The notes below the pieces were generated by a model, which had not been told where the DNA came from, searched no databases, and saw only the letters and a list, made by a program, of their open reading frames with translations. The position numbers and the translations under genes were made by a program. Below, piece after piece: positions 46,229 to 55,561 of a stretch of 64,000 nucleotides of DNA; the stretch's first letter is position 1; each line of letters opens with the position of its first letter. The DNA comes from Sphingomonas profundi (GTDB lineage: Bacteria > Pseudomonadota > Alphaproteobacteria > Sphingomonadales > Sphingomonadaceae): NCBI RefSeq assembly GCF_009739515.1, contig NZ_CP046535.1:1364001-1428000 (forward strand), given 5' to 3'.

Positions 46229-47296
46229 TCATGCGGCCAGACCGGGGCTCGCCGTCGCCACGCCGATCGGGATCGTGCAATCGGCCACGATCTCGTCCGA
46301 TGGGCCGAGGCTGCCGAGCCAGCTGGTCCGCCCCAGGAAGGCCGGCGTCGCGGGCGCGCCCAGCCGCATCGGCGGCACCTCCCGCCGGGCGATGCGCAGC
46401 CGCACGACTGGCCGATGCTCGATCCCCGCGGCCAGATGGCACAGCTCCCGCACGATGCGCAGCTGCCGCCCGTCGCCGCAGAAATCGAGCAGGGCGGCGT
46501 AGCTCAGCGGCCCGATCTCCACCGCGAAATGATGCTGCACGTCCAGCACCGCCGCGCCGATCATCGCCGCGTCCGGCCCGTCCTCGCCGCCGCCCAGCCG
46601 CGCGAAGCGGGCGAAGCCGGGCGCGCCCAGCCGCGTCTGTTCCTCCGCCGGCACCGCCATCCACGTCGGCTCGGCCTCCACCACGCGCAGCGGGAGGCCC
46701 GTCACGTGCCGCAGGATGGTCTCCAGCGCGGCGGCGCTGCGGCGGATGTCGCCCAGCTGCGCCGCCAGCGGCACCAGCGCGCCGTCCTCCACCGGCAGCC
46801 GCGCCCGCATCGCCGGCGTCGGCAGCCCGGCGAAGGCGAGCAGCACGTCGCCGAGCGGATCGACCTTGCCCGCGTCCCGCTCGAAGCTCAGCAGCCAGTT
46901 ATACTTGCGGAAGATGCGGTAGAAGAAGGAGAGCGTGCGGTGATCGAACAGGTTCAGGAAGCCCGCGAACGACCGGTCGCGGAGCCGCCGCCGCTGAAGC
47001 TGGATCTCGCTGTAATAAGGCGGCAGCGCCGGCGTGGCGCCCGCCAGGCCGAGCACGTTGGCCGTCACCCGCATCTGGCCCGCCTCGCCCGCCTCCACCT
47101 CGGCGAGATCGCCGGCAGGCAGCAGCATGCGATCGGACGCGACGAACCGCAGCGGCTCGTCCCCCGGCGGCGTATCCCCGCCGATGCCGACGTGGGAGGA
47201 TCCGTCGGCGCGCGCCGCCTGCTCGATCTGCCGGGCCGCCTGCGGCAGGCTGGTGGCCGCGGCGCGGCGGCGCAGGCGATCGAGCAGGCCGCTCAC
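46229..47296 (-). CDS. tssG: T6SS baseplate protein TssG
   Basis: A 355-aa baseplate wedge subunit. Characteristic stretches are LFDHRTLSFFYRIFRKYNW, LGLAGATPALPPYYSE near the N-terminal third, and FLGRTSWLG near the C terminus. The start is GTG at 47296, overlapping the tssF stop by 4 bp (GTGTGA context), which marks translational coupling. A 208-bp stretch separates its stop from clpV and holds short tandem repeats upstream of clpV but no recognisable gene. Confidence 0.93.
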   Translation of the reverse strand: MSGLLDRLRRRAAATSLPQAARQIEQAARADGSSHVGIGGDTPPGDEPLRFVASDRMLLPAGDLAEVEAGEAGQMRVTANVLGLAGATPALPPYYSEIQLQRRRLRDRSFAGFLNLFDHRTLSFFYRIFRKYNWLLSFERDAGKVDPLGDVLLAFAGLPTPAMRARLPVEDGALVPLAAQLGDIRRSAAALETILRHVTGLPLRVVEAEPTWMAVPAEEQTRLGAPGFARFARLGGGEDGPDAAMIGAAVLDVQHHFAVEIGPLSYAALLDFCGDGRQLRIVRELCHLAAGIEHRPVVRLRIARREVPPMRLGAPATPAFLGRTSWLGSLGPSDEIVADCTIPIGVATASPGLAA

Positions 47297-49107
47297 ACCA
47301 GTTCGCGATCGCCCACGCGCGGTTGCCAGCGCACCCACATGCCCGACTCCCGCCGCAGCCGCACGCCCACGCGGACGAAGCTGTTGAGCGCGCAGGCGCC
47401 CGCCAGAAACCGCTCGATCAGCGCGCACATCAGGAACGCGCCCGATCCGGAGAGGCGATCGTCCTCCACCTCCAGGGTCACGTCGATGCCGGCGCACATC
47501 GCGCTGTGGCCGCGCAGGCGCATGCGGGCGACGCCGGGCTCCGCCGTCACCCCCACCAGCCGCTCGCGCAGGTGGGTGCTCTCCGGCGTGTCGTTGAGGT
47601 CGTAGAGCGCCAGCATCTCGCGCAGCGCCTGCGCGCCCTGCGGCCCGCCGACCAGGCTCATCCGGTTGAGCGACAGCTGCCCGATCAGCCGCCACATCGC
47701 GGCGCGGCGGCGCGCCGGGCGGCGGGTGGGCGTGGGCTTGGTGAGGGCGGAGACCGCCGCCAGCCCCGGTATCTGCCCGGCCAGCGACACGATCGGCCGG
47801 CCGCCGCCGAACGGCAGGCGCGTCGGCAGGTCGCGGTTGGTGGCCAGCAGGCTCACGCTCGCCACCGTCGCGTCGTCGGCCAGCAGCCGGCCGTCCAGAT
47901 CGGCGATCGAGAGGAACACGTCGTCGCCGCCGCCCGGCCCGAAGCTCGATCGGCGGGTGGTGGCGTGGAAGAAGTTGCCGAAGCGGCCGCTGCCGCGATC
48001 GACCGAGTAGAGCGGTGGCGCCACCCGCCGCTCGCCGGTGCGGTCCTGCAGCACCACCTCGCGCACGGAATGCACCTCCAGCGCATCCTCGCGACGGGCA
48101 TCGGGCACGATGCGATATTCGATCCGCGTCTGGTCGATCTGGATCGGCTCGGCCTCCATCTCGAACAGGTTGAGCGCGGGGGCGGCGAACAGATCGAAAT
48201 CGTCCGCCCGCACCGATCGCTCCAGCTCGGGCGAGATCTTGTCAAAGTAGAAGAACAGGTCGATCTCGCCGCCGCTCACCGTCAGCGTGCGCGCGGCTAG
48301 GCCGCTCACTTCCACGAACAGGTGCTTCTGCGGGTAGGAGAAATGCTCCTGCATCGCGGCAAAGGCGGTGGAGGCGACGTCGCCCTGCGGCAGCAGCAGC
48401 TCGTCGCGCCCCAGCCCCATCAGCCGCAGCGCGGACGGCGGCAGCAGCACGGCGCCGCGATCGTGCGGCCCGGTGCCGACACCAATGCCGAGCAGGTTGA
48501 CGCCGAACTGCTCCAGCAGAATCTGCGCGCGCCGGGCATCGCTGCGGATGAACAGCCGCAGCGTGTCCAGGCCGATCGCGCCCAGCTCCACTTCCGGATT
48601 GGCCCCGGCCAGGCTCAGCCGCAGCACCCCCTTGGCGTTGGCGAGACCCAGCTGCGGCGCATCCAGCGGCAGCCCGCTTATGGCGGCGGCGGCGATGCGC
48701 AGCGGCTGGATCACCGTATCCCAGCACAGCCGGTAGCGGCACGGCTCGCCATTCACCGCCTCGGTCGTCACGATCGTGCCCTTGGGCACCAGCGCCGGCT
48801 TGTCGAGATCGGGCGAAGGCTCCAGCCGGGCGACGAAGAAGGAGGGCACGGGCTGGATCAGATGCGGATAGAGCGTCTGCAGCAGCGCATCGGAGAGTTC
48901 GGGAAACTCGTCGTCGATCTTGTGGCGCAGCCGCGCGTTCATGAAGGCCACTGCCTCCACCAGCCGGCCGACATGCGGATCCTCCACCGACTCGCGGGTC
49001 AGGCGCAGGCGCGAGGCGATCTTGGGGTGGGCATCGGCAAAGGCGCCGGCGGAATCCCGCAGGAAGCTCAGCTCGCGCTGATAATATTGGATCAAGTCGT
49101 CGATCAT
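47293..49107 (-). CDS. tssF: T6SS baseplate protein TssF
   Basis: A 604-aa baseplate wedge subunit that pairs 2:1 with TssG. The N terminus DDLIQYYQRELSFLRDSAGAFA and LLQTLYPHLIQPVPSF are hallmarks of the family; the C-terminal half holds the TssF/VasA core (RLGWDT-like and SRLTNRD-type positions). The ATG at 49107 lies 25 bp after the tssE stop. Overlaps tssG by 4 bp. Confidence 0.95.
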   Translation of the reverse strand: MIDDLIQYYQRELSFLRDSAGAFADAHPKIASRLRLTRESVEDPHVGRLVEAVAFMNARLRHKIDDEFPELSDALLQTLYPHLIQPVPSFFVARLEPSPDLDKPALVPKGTIVTTEAVNGEPCRYRLCWDTVIQPLRIAAAAISGLPLDAPQLGLANAKGVLRLSLAGANPEVELGAIGLDTLRLFIRSDARRAQILLEQFGVNLLGIGVGTGPHDRGAVLLPPSALRLMGLGRDELLLPQGDVASTAFAAMQEHFSYPQKHLFVEVSGLAARTLTVSGGEIDLFFYFDKISPELERSVRADDFDLFAAPALNLFEMEAEPIQIDQTRIEYRIVPDARREDALEVHSVREVVLQDRTGERRVAPPLYSVDRGSGRFGNFFHATTRRSSFGPGGGDDVFLSIADLDGRLLADDATVASVSLLATNRDLPTRLPFGGGRPIVSLAGQIPGLAAVSALTKPTPTRRPARRRAAMWRLIGQLSLNRMSLVGGPQGAQALREMLALYDLNDTPESTHLRERLVGVTAEPGVARMRLRGHSAMCAGIDVTLEVEDDRLSGSGAFLMCALIERFLAGACALNSFVRVGVRLRRESGMWVRWQPRVGDRELV

Positions 49108-49132
49108 CGCGTGGCCGGCGCCGGTGCGGGCA

Positions 49133-49600
49133 TCAGCGTGCCAGGTTCACGATGGCGCGATCGGTCGGTCGCAGGCGCGCATCGTAGATCACCGGCTCCT
49201 CCACCTGATCCACCAGCATGGCGGCGGTGATGCGGAAACGGATGCCGGTGGAGGTCGGCCCGCCGGCGTCCAGCTCCACCTCGACGCGGCTCAGCCGCGT
49301 CTCGTAGGTGCGGATGCAGGTGGCGATCATCCGGCGGATCCGCTCGCGCACCGCCGGCGTGCCGAAATCCTCGGTGCTGAGATCGGGCAGGCCGAAGCCG
49401 ATCACGCTGTCCGCCAGGCCCGGCATCCGCCCCAGCCACGGCGAGAAGGGGCGGCGCCCGTTCAGCAAGCCCTCCAGATCGCGCCGCAGCCCCTGCTTCA
49501 GCCGGCGCAGCGCAGCATCCTCGTCGTCCGGCACCTCGAAGCGCTCGTCCGGCGCGTCGTCCAGCAGCCGGTCGAGAGCGGAGAGCAGCGGGCCGGACAT
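49133..49600 (-). CDS. tssE: T6SS baseplate protein TssE (gp25-like)
   Basis: A 155-aa gp25-like baseplate subunit that starts sheath polymerisation. Key features: LRRLKQGLRRDLEGLLN, the SVIGFGLPDLS segment and the conserved E-R region LSRVEVELDAGG, plus FRITAAMLV. Its start at 49600 overlaps the stop of the second tssC-like gene by one base, so translation is coupled. Confidence 0.93.
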   Translation of the reverse strand: MSGPLLSALDRLLDDAPDERFEVPDDEDAALRRLKQGLRRDLEGLLNGRRPFSPWLGRMPGLADSVIGFGLPDLSTEDFGTPAVRERIRRMIATCIRTYETRLSRVEVELDAGGPTSTGIRFRITAAMLVDQVEEPVIYDARLRPTDRAIVNLAR

Positions 49601-51057
49601 CAGGCCGCCACCTCGCGCCCGATCGCCGTCACCAGCCGGAATTCGGAGGCGATCTGGTCCAGCTGGTAGTGCGGCCGGATCGCCACCTCGCAGGTATAGG
49701 TGCCGGGTTTGCCGGGCACCTCCTCCACCTGCACCGCCGCCTGGCGGAGGGGATATCGCACGCGCATCTCCGGGCTCGCATCCTCGTTGCCGGTCACGTA
49801 GGTGTTGAGCCAGGATTGCAGCAGGCGCTGGCACTCATTGGCATCGGTGTACTTGCCCACCCAGTCGCGCGCCATCACCTTGATGTAGTGGGCGAAGCGG
49901 CACACGCACATGATGTAGTTGAGCATCGCGCTCATCTTCGCGTTCATCCGCGCCGCCTCGTTGTCATAGTCGGGCGGGCGGTGCAGCGTCGGCAGGTTGA
50001 GGAAGGCGACGGCGCCGGTCAGGTGCAGCTGGCGCAGGCAGATCAGGCCGGAGGCGTTCAGCGCCATCTCCTGCTCCTCCGATATCGCATTCTCGGTCGC
50101 GAAGCGGGCGACCACGCCGCGCCGGTCGCTCGGCAGGAACAGGCGGGTGGGCGCGGAGACCACGCCGCCCTCGTCCTCGCTCAGCGCGCCGCGGATGTTG
50201 GCCGGCCAGCGATGCACCCGCATCGCCCGCGCCGCCACCTGGGCGAGGCCGAACGCGCCCGACGCCCAAAGCAGGTCGCGCGCCTCCGCCACGTGCTCGT
50301 CATAGACGAAGCCCAGGCGGGGGAAGCTGCGGCCGATATATGGCTGGCGCATCAGCAGGCGCGGCAGCACGGCGGCGACGAAGCGGCAGTCCGGCTGGGC
50401 GCGCAGCCGCTCGAACCGGGCATGTTCCGGGCCGGTCAGCGCGCCGGAAATGTCCTGTCGCAGATCGATGCCGTCATAGCCGTCTAGCGCGATCATGCGC
50501 GGATCGACGCCGAGCACGATCGGGCAGAAGGCCGCCGCCGCCACCTCCGCCAGGCTGGAGACGGCGGCAATGTCGTCCACCTTCTCGCGCCCGCTCGGCC
50601 GGTGCCACAGCGCGTGATCCACCACCAGCATGCCGAACGGCTCGCCGCCGGGCGTGCCGAACTCGCCGCTGTAGATCTTCTCGAACAGGATGTTCTGGTC
50701 GAAGGCGACGGCACGCTCCATGTCGCGCGCCAGCTCGTGCCAGCGGACGTCGAGGATGCGGACCTTCACGATCGCGTCGGCGGTGGACTCCACCAGCCAC
50801 CAGGCGCCGCGCCACAGCGCCTCCATCCGCTGGAAGCCCGGATGGTGCAGCACGGCGTCCAGCTGGCGCCCGATCAGCGCATCGATGCCGACGATCAGGC
50901 GGTTCGCCCGCGCCCGCACGGCGGCGGGGTCGCCACCGACACGGGGCAGCCGCTCGTCGCCGGCGGGCGGCGCCTCCCGCGATTGGGCGGGTGGGACGGG
51001 CGCGTCGCCAAGGGGCTGCGCGCCCGCCGCCAGCCCCGGATCGGCCAGATCGGTCAT
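49600..51057 (-). CDS. Second TssC-like contractile sheath large subunit (ImpD type)
   Basis: A 485-aa paralogue of TssC, aligning along its length with the tssC protein next to it: compare FQRMEALWRGAWWLVE and DQNILFEKIYSGEFGTPGGEPFG with the true TssC. It has a divergent N-terminal 40 residues rich in Pro and Ala. In rhizobial imp loci two TssC-like genes (impC, impD) occur with one impB; this one matches impD by position. It might form part of the sheath or a specialised ring. It lies 22 bp after tssC. Confidence 0.9.
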   Translation of the reverse strand: MTDLADPGLAAGAQPLGDAPVPPAQSREAPPAGDERLPRVGGDPAAVRARANRLIVGIDALIGRQLDAVLHHPGFQRMEALWRGAWWLVESTADAIVKVRILDVRWHELARDMERAVAFDQNILFEKIYSGEFGTPGGEPFGMLVVDHALWHRPSGREKVDDIAAVSSLAEVAAAAFCPIVLGVDPRMIALDGYDGIDLRQDISGALTGPEHARFERLRAQPDCRFVAAVLPRLLMRQPYIGRSFPRLGFVYDEHVAEARDLLWASGAFGLAQVAARAMRVHRWPANIRGALSEDEGGVVSAPTRLFLPSDRRGVVARFATENAISEEQEMALNASGLICLRQLHLTGAVAFLNLPTLHRPPDYDNEAARMNAKMSAMLNYIMCVCRFAHYIKVMARDWVGKYTDANECQRLLQSWLNTYVTGNEDASPEMRVRYPLRQAAVQVEEVPGKPGTYTCEVAIRPHYQLDQIASEFRLVTAIGREVAA

Positions 51058-51079
51058 GCCGTGCCTGGCCTGCCCGCCC

Positions 51080-52573
51080 TCAGCCTTCCTTCGCCGGGAT
51101 GCGTGCGACCAGCCGCATCGAGGTCGTCAGTTCCTCGAACTGCAGCCACGGCCGCAGATGGGCAACGGCGGTGTAGGAGCCCGGCGCCCCCGGCACCTCC
51201 TTCACCTCCACCTTCGCCTCGCGCAGCGGGAATTTGGCGCGTGCCTCTTGGCCCGCGCCCTCGGACGCGTTGACATAGTTGCTGATCCAGCGGTTCAGCC
51301 ACTTCTCGGTGTCGCTCGCCTCCATGAAGGAGCCGATCTTGTCGCGCGCCATCACCTTCAGATAATGGGCGAAGCGGCTCGTCGCCATCAGATACGGCAG
51401 GCGCGCGGAGATCGCCGCATTGGCGGTCGCCTCGGGCCGGTCGTACTTCTTCGGCTTCTGCGTGGATTGCGCGCCGAAGAACACCGAGTAATCGGTATTC
51501 TTATAGTGGCAGAGCGGCAGGAAGCCGAGGTCGGAGAGCTCCTTCTCGCGCCGGTCGGTGATGCCGATCTCGGTCGGGCACTTGCTGTCGAGATCGCCGT
51601 CGTCGGAATGGAAGACGTGGGTCGGCAGGTTCGTCACCTTGCCGCCGCCCTCGGCGCCGCGGATGGCCGTGCACCAGCCATGTTGCGCATGAGCGTCGGT
51701 CAGGCGGGCGCCCAGCGCGTAGGCCGCGTTCATCCAGCAATAATCGTCGTGCACCATCGGCTTCGCGTTGCCATACTCGTCGCGCGGGCCTTCCTCATAG
51801 TCGAACCCGTCGACCGGCTTGGTGTCCTTGCCGTAGGGCAGGCGCGCCAGCACCTTGGGCATCACCAGGGTGACGAAGCGCGAATCCTCCGTCTGGCGGA
51901 ACGCGTTCCACTTCATGTAGTCGGCCGTCTCGAACAGCTGCTTCATGTCCATCGGGTTGGACAATTCGGTGAAGCTGTCCATGCCGAACACCTGCGCGCC
52001 CGCAGCCGAGATGAACGGGCAGAAGCCGGCCGCCGCCACGCTGGAGATGTTGCTCAGCAGCTCCACGTCCGTCGGGCTCTTCGAGAAGTAATAGTCGCCG
52101 ATCAGGGCGCCGAACGGCGCACCGCCGGCGGTGCCGAACTGCTCCTCGTAGATCTTCTTGTAGATGTTGCTCTGGTCGAAGTCGGTCGCCTTCTCCAGGT
52201 CGCTGGCCAGTTCCTTCTTGGTGATGTTCAGCACCTGCACCTTCAGGCCCTCGCCGATCTCGCTGTTCTTCACGAGATAGTTGAGGCCGCGCCAGCTGCC
52301 TTCCAGCGCCTTGAACTTCTCGGCGTGCATCACCGCCGCCAGCTGCTCGCTGATCTGCGCGTCGATCTTGGCGATCGCCTCGCGCAGCGTCACCGTCATG
52401 TTCTTCTGGAACTGCACGGTGCCGCTCATCGCCTCGTTGGCGAGGGTGCGCATCAGCTCTTCCACGCGGCTGGGTTCGGTCTGCTTGGTCGCGCCGATCG
52501 CCTGGTCGAGCAGGCTTGCCTCTCCTTCCAGAACCGTCGTCTGGGCGCCGCCCTGTGCCTCGGTCTCGGCCAT
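51080..52573 (-). CDS. tssC: T6SS sheath large subunit TssC
   Basis: A 497-aa major sheath protein that polymerises with TssB around the Hcp tube. Motifs: FKALEGSWRGLNYLV, DQSNIYKKIYEEQFGTAGG, PFGALIGDY and the late RFAHYLKVMARDKIGSF. The ATG at 52573 has AAGGAG 9 nt upstream; a GTG at 52579 would sit too near that site. It follows tssB by 6 bp. Confidence 0.96.
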   Translation of the reverse strand: MAETEAQGGAQTTVLEGEASLLDQAIGATKQTEPSRVEELMRTLANEAMSGTVQFQKNMTVTLREAIAKIDAQISEQLAAVMHAEKFKALEGSWRGLNYLVKNSEIGEGLKVQVLNITKKELASDLEKATDFDQSNIYKKIYEEQFGTAGGAPFGALIGDYYFSKSPTDVELLSNISSVAAAGFCPFISAAGAQVFGMDSFTELSNPMDMKQLFETADYMKWNAFRQTEDSRFVTLVMPKVLARLPYGKDTKPVDGFDYEEGPRDEYGNAKPMVHDDYCWMNAAYALGARLTDAHAQHGWCTAIRGAEGGGKVTNLPTHVFHSDDGDLDSKCPTEIGITDRREKELSDLGFLPLCHYKNTDYSVFFGAQSTQKPKKYDRPEATANAAISARLPYLMATSRFAHYLKVMARDKIGSFMEASDTEKWLNRWISNYVNASEGAGQEARAKFPLREAKVEVKEVPGAPGSYTAVAHLRPWLQFEELTTSMRLVARIPAKEG

Positions 52574-52579
52574 TTTCAC

Positions 52580-53092
52580 TTACTCCTTGGAACCGGACTT
52601 GTCGCCGAGCTGGCTAGAAAGGCTCGCCAGCGATGCGTCGTCCTTCAGGATCTTCTCCAGCAGGCCCTCCAGCTCCTCGGAGCCGTCCGCCTTGGCCATC
52701 AGGTCGCGCAGCTGGTTGCGCGTCTCCATCAGCTTGCGCAGCGGCTCGATCTGCTCGACGACGCGCTCCGGCTCGAAATCGTCCATCGAGCGGAACTTGA
52801 GGTTCACCTCGAACTCCTTGCCGTTCTTCTCGATGGTGTTCTCCACCTTCAGCTTCAGGCCGGGCTCGATGCGCGCCATCACCTGATCGAACTTGTCCTT
52901 CTTCAGGTCGACGAACTTGCGCTCCTTCAGCGCGCGCTTGGCGATGGCCGAGTCGCCGGAGAAGTCGCCCATCACGCCGACGACGAACGGAAGCTCCTTC
53001 ACCTCCTGCGCGCCCTCGGTCTCCACGTCGTAGGTGATGTGAACGCGGGGCTTACGCACGCGCTTCAGCTTGTCATGCACCGAGTCTGCCAT
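52580..53092 (-). CDS. tssB: T6SS sheath small subunit TssB
   Basis: A 170-aa sheath subunit. Typical segments are [20 protein letters not shown] near the N terminus, [31 protein letters not shown] and the [22 protein letters not shown] helix that binds TssC. The ATG at 53092 has GGAGGG 6 nt upstream. Lies 64 bp downstream of tssA and 6 bp upstream of tssC. Confidence 0.96.
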   Translation of the reverse strand: MADSVHDKLKRVRKPRVHITYDVETEGAQEVKELPFVVGVMGDFSGDSAIAKRALKERKFVDLKKDKFDQVMARIEPGLKLKVENTIEKNGKEFEVNLKFRSMDDFEPERVVEQIEPLRKLMETRNQLRDLMAKADGSEELEGLLEKILKDDASLASLSSQLGDKSGSKE

Positions 53093-53156
53093 GTCCCACC
53101 CTCCACTTCGCGCTTCATGCGCATGATGCCATGCTAGAACGGAAAGATGCCGCCGC

Positions 53157-54341
53157 CTATTCCTCTTCGCCCGTTTCTTCGGCGGGCGGCTTGATCCCCG
53201 ATCTCCAGTAGAACGTCTCGCGCGTATCACTGTCCGGGATCAGTTCCTCCAGCAGTTTGGAGAAGCTCATCCGCGCCCGCCGGTCGATATCGCGCAGGGA
53301 CGGGCCCATCGGCGACAGCGGCTCGATACGCTCGAAATACTCGGCCGCGGCGGCCACGGCGCGCAGCGCGTCGGCGCGGTTGTCGATCCGGCCGAGCACC
53401 ATCGGTCCGCCCGCCCTGGCCTGGCCGGGGGCGGCCTCGGCGACGCCGGCCTCGCCTTGCTCAAGCGCCTCGGGCAGCGCGTCCTCGGGCACGAACTTCA
53501 GCAGCGACTCGAGCCACTCGCGCATGCCGCGCAGCTCGTCCGTCACCTTGGAGGTGGCGGGGAAGCGCGGCTTGGTGCGCTCCGCGATGAAGTTGGTGCC
53601 GCGCCGCCACCCCGCCTCGGCCGAGGCGAGCGCGGCGATCGCCCCCTTCAGCGATCGCGCGGAGAGCTTGCGCGCAACCCCCTCGATCTCGGTCAGCGCG
53701 GCCTCCGCCTCCTGCAGCAGAGGGGCGCGCAGCTGATCGGTCTTGGCGTTCTGCGCGGTGGCGAACTGGGTGTTGGCGACGTAGCGGTCGAGGTAGCGCA
53801 GCTCCCCGGTCGAGGGATCGCCGGCCAGCACCATGCGCCTGAGCGGCATGATGAGCGTGCCGTCCTTGTCGCTGCCGCCGCCGCTCAGGCCGGAGAGCGG
53901 CTGGAAGCGCGCCTCCACCCCCTCGTCCTCGTCCTCGGGCGGGTACAGCCCCTCGTCCCAGAAGGCCTCGATCAGGTCGGCCAGTACGTTGATCGCCCGG
54001 TCCAGCCCGTCGATCCCGTCCAGCCGGGCGCTGGCCTCCACCACCATCGCCATCGGCTCCAGATCCTTGCCGATGGTGACGAGATGGGCGATCGCGGCGT
54101 CCGCGATCATCGGCCAGCTCCAATTGTCGCCGTCGCCGGGGTCCTCGCCCATCGCCGCGCGCTGCTCGGCGCGGAAGATCTGCTTGCGCTGGCTGCGCAG
54201 CTCGCGAAAGTCGTCGCCGGGGCCGCCCTCGTCGGCGCGGCCGTCCGCCCCGGCGCCGCCATCGATCGGCGCAAGTATTCCCGAAGCGATGTCTTCGCCG
54301 ACGAGCAATTCGATCCCCGATCCCGCTGTGCCTTCATGCAT
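53157..54341 (-). CDS. tssA: T6SS cap/baseplate-associated protein TssA (ImpA N-terminal domain)
   Basis: A 394-aa protein that primes and caps sheath/tube growth. The N-terminal ImpA_N region contains [30 protein letters not shown] and [13 protein letters not shown], hallmarks of TssA. It heads the minus-strand T6SS operon; ATG 54341 has GGGGGAAGG about 9 nt upstream. PAAR is divergent, 103 bp away. Confidence 0.93.
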   Translation of the reverse strand: MHEGTAGSGIELLVGEDIASGILAPIDGGAGADGRADEGGPGDDFRELRSQRKQIFRAEQRAAMGEDPGDGDNWSWPMIADAAIAHLVTIGKDLEPMAMVVEASARLDGIDGLDRAINVLADLIEAFWDEGLYPPEDEDEGVEARFQPLSGLSGGGSDKDGTLIMPLRRMVLAGDPSTGELRYLDRYVANTQFATAQNAKTDQLRAPLLQEAEAALTEIEGVARKLSARSLKGAIAALASAEAGWRRGTNFIAERTKPRFPATSKVTDELRGMREWLESLLKFVPEDALPEALEQGEAGVAEAAPGQARAGGPMVLGRIDNRADALRAVAAAAEYFERIEPLSPMGPSLRDIDRRARMSFSKLLEELIPDSDTRETFYWRSGIKPPAEETGEEE

Positions 54342-54444
54342 AAGCGGGCGCCTTCCCCCGGGGAACGATTCTTTTTGGCGGCCCGCCCGCTTTTGCCTAA
54401 GGTCCGCGTCTGGCCCGGCCGACGTGCCGATGGGGGAGAGTCGC
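54342..54444. promoter_or_regulatory. Divergent regulatory region of the T6SS (tssA / PAAR)
   Basis: A 103-bp region separating two oppositely oriented T6SS units. It carries ribosome-binding sites for both sides, and T-rich and A-rich patches near 54370 and 54395 that could be promoter elements. No sigma54 pair with correct 10-bp spacing was found, and no clear regulator palindrome is seen. Confidence 0.35.
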
Positions 54445-54738
54445 ATGGGCATGCCGGCGTCGCGGATCACCGACATGCACGTCTGCCCGATGGTCACGGG
54501 CGTGGTGCCGCATGTCGGCGGGCCGATCTCCGGCCCGTGCGCGCCGACCGTGCTGATCGGCAAGCTGCCGGCCGCCCGGGTCAGCGACATGTGCGTCTGC
54601 GTCGGCCCGCCGGACGTGATCGCCAAGGGCAGCATGACCGTGCTGACCCAGAAGATGCCGCAGGCGCGCATCGGCGATCTCACGGTGCATGGCGGCAACA
54701 TCATCCTCGGCATGCCCACCGTCCTCGTCGGGGGCTGA
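54445..54738 (+). CDS. PAAR-domain T6SS tip protein
   Basis: A 97-aa PAAR/DUF4150-like cone protein that caps the VgrG spike. It is made almost wholly of the PAAR repeat, with conserved DMHVCP, VPHVGGPI and CVGPPD near zinc-binding positions and the terminal LGMPTVLVGG. It has no fused effector domain. GGGGGAG lies 6 nt before ATG 54445. It is divergent from tssA, 5 bp upstream of the PP2C gene. Confidence 0.92.
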   Translation: MGMPASRITDMHVCPMVTGVVPHVGGPISGPCAPTVLIGKLPAARVSDMCVCVGPPDVIAKGSMTVLTQKMPQARIGDLTVHGGNIILGMPTVLVGG

Positions 54739-54743
54739 GGCGC

Positions 54744-55472
54744 ATGGCGCTGCGATACGCGGTCGGCGCGCGGACCCATGTCGGTCTCGTCCGCAAGGTG
54801 AATGAGGACAGCATCCTGTGCCACCCGGCCGGCGGCCTGTGGGCCGTGGCGGACGGCATGGGCGGCCACGCCAACGGCCAGTGGGCGGCGATGGAGGTGA
54901 CGGCGGGCCTCGCCGCCACCGGCCTCTCCGCCGGCGCCTCGATCGACTCCGATTGCGAGCGGCTGGCCGATGCGCTGGCCGACGCGAACGATCGCATCGT
55001 CGCCACCGCCGCCGGCGCCGGCGCCACCATGGGCGCCACGATCGTCGCGCTGCGCATCGTCGGCGATCGCTTCGCCTGCCTGTGGGCGGGGGACAGCCGC
55101 GTCTATCGCCTGCGCGGGGCGGCGCTGCGCCAGATCACCCGCGATCACAGCCAGGTGGGCGAACTCGTCGAGGCCGGCATATTGACGCCGGAGCAGGCAG
55201 AGAAGCATCCGCTCGCCAACGTCATCACCCGCGCGGTCGGCGTGGCGACGGACCTCGCGCTCGACGTGGTCGAGGATCGCGTGCTGGCCGGCGACGCCTT
55301 CCTGTTGTGCAGCGACGGCCTCACCCGCTGCGTGGCCGACGCGCGCATCGCCGCCCTCGCCGCCGCCGGCACCGCCGACGCCGCCTGCCAGGCGCTGCTC
55401 GACGCCTGCCTGGCGGAAGGCGCGCCCGACAATGTCAGCCTCATCCTCGTGCGGTGCGAAGCGGCGGAGTGA
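54744..55472 (+). CDS. pppA: PP2C-type protein serine/threonine phosphatase (PppA)
   Basis: A 242-aa PP2C phosphatase without membrane segments. Metal-binding and catalytic motifs are all present: KVNEDS, AVADGMGGHANG, WAGDSRVYRL, CSDGLTRCV and GAPDNVSLI. In other T6SSs PppA removes phosphates added by the kinase PpkA to Fha, tuning assembly; here the FHA protein TagH is in the same locus but no kinase gene is visible. It starts 5 bp after the PAAR gene. Confidence 0.9.
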   Translation: MALRYAVGARTHVGLVRKVNEDSILCHPAGGLWAVADGMGGHANGQWAAMEVTAGLAATGLSAGASIDSDCERLADALADANDRIVATAAGAGATMGATIVALRIVGDRFACLWAGDSRVYRLRGAALRQITRDHSQVGELVEAGILTPEQAEKHPLANVITRAVGVATDLALDVVEDRVLAGDAFLLCSDGLTRCVADARIAALAAAGTADAACQALLDACLAEGAPDNVSLILVRCEAAE

Positions 55473-55492
55473 CGCGCGACACCGCCCGCCTT

Positions 55493-55521
55493 TTGACTTG
55501 CCCCTATGCGGGGCCTATCCT
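55493..55521 (+). promoter_or_regulatory. Candidate housekeeping promoter of the OmpA-domain gene
   Basis: TTGACT at 55493-55498 and TATCCT at 55516-55521 with a 17-nt spacer, 40 bp upstream of the ATG. This is close to the sigma70 consensus. The spacer contains a small CCCC/GGGG hairpin (55501-55513), which may be incidental. Confidence 0.55.
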
Positions 55522-55561
55522 TGCGGTATGCCGCGATCACTCTGTTGCCGGGATCTTGACT

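Noticed and set aside
54350-54410. Possible sigma54 promoter in the tssA-PAAR gap (TTGG ... TTGC)
   Set aside because: The spacing between GG and GC is 13 or 16 nt, not the required 10, so it does not fit -24/-12.
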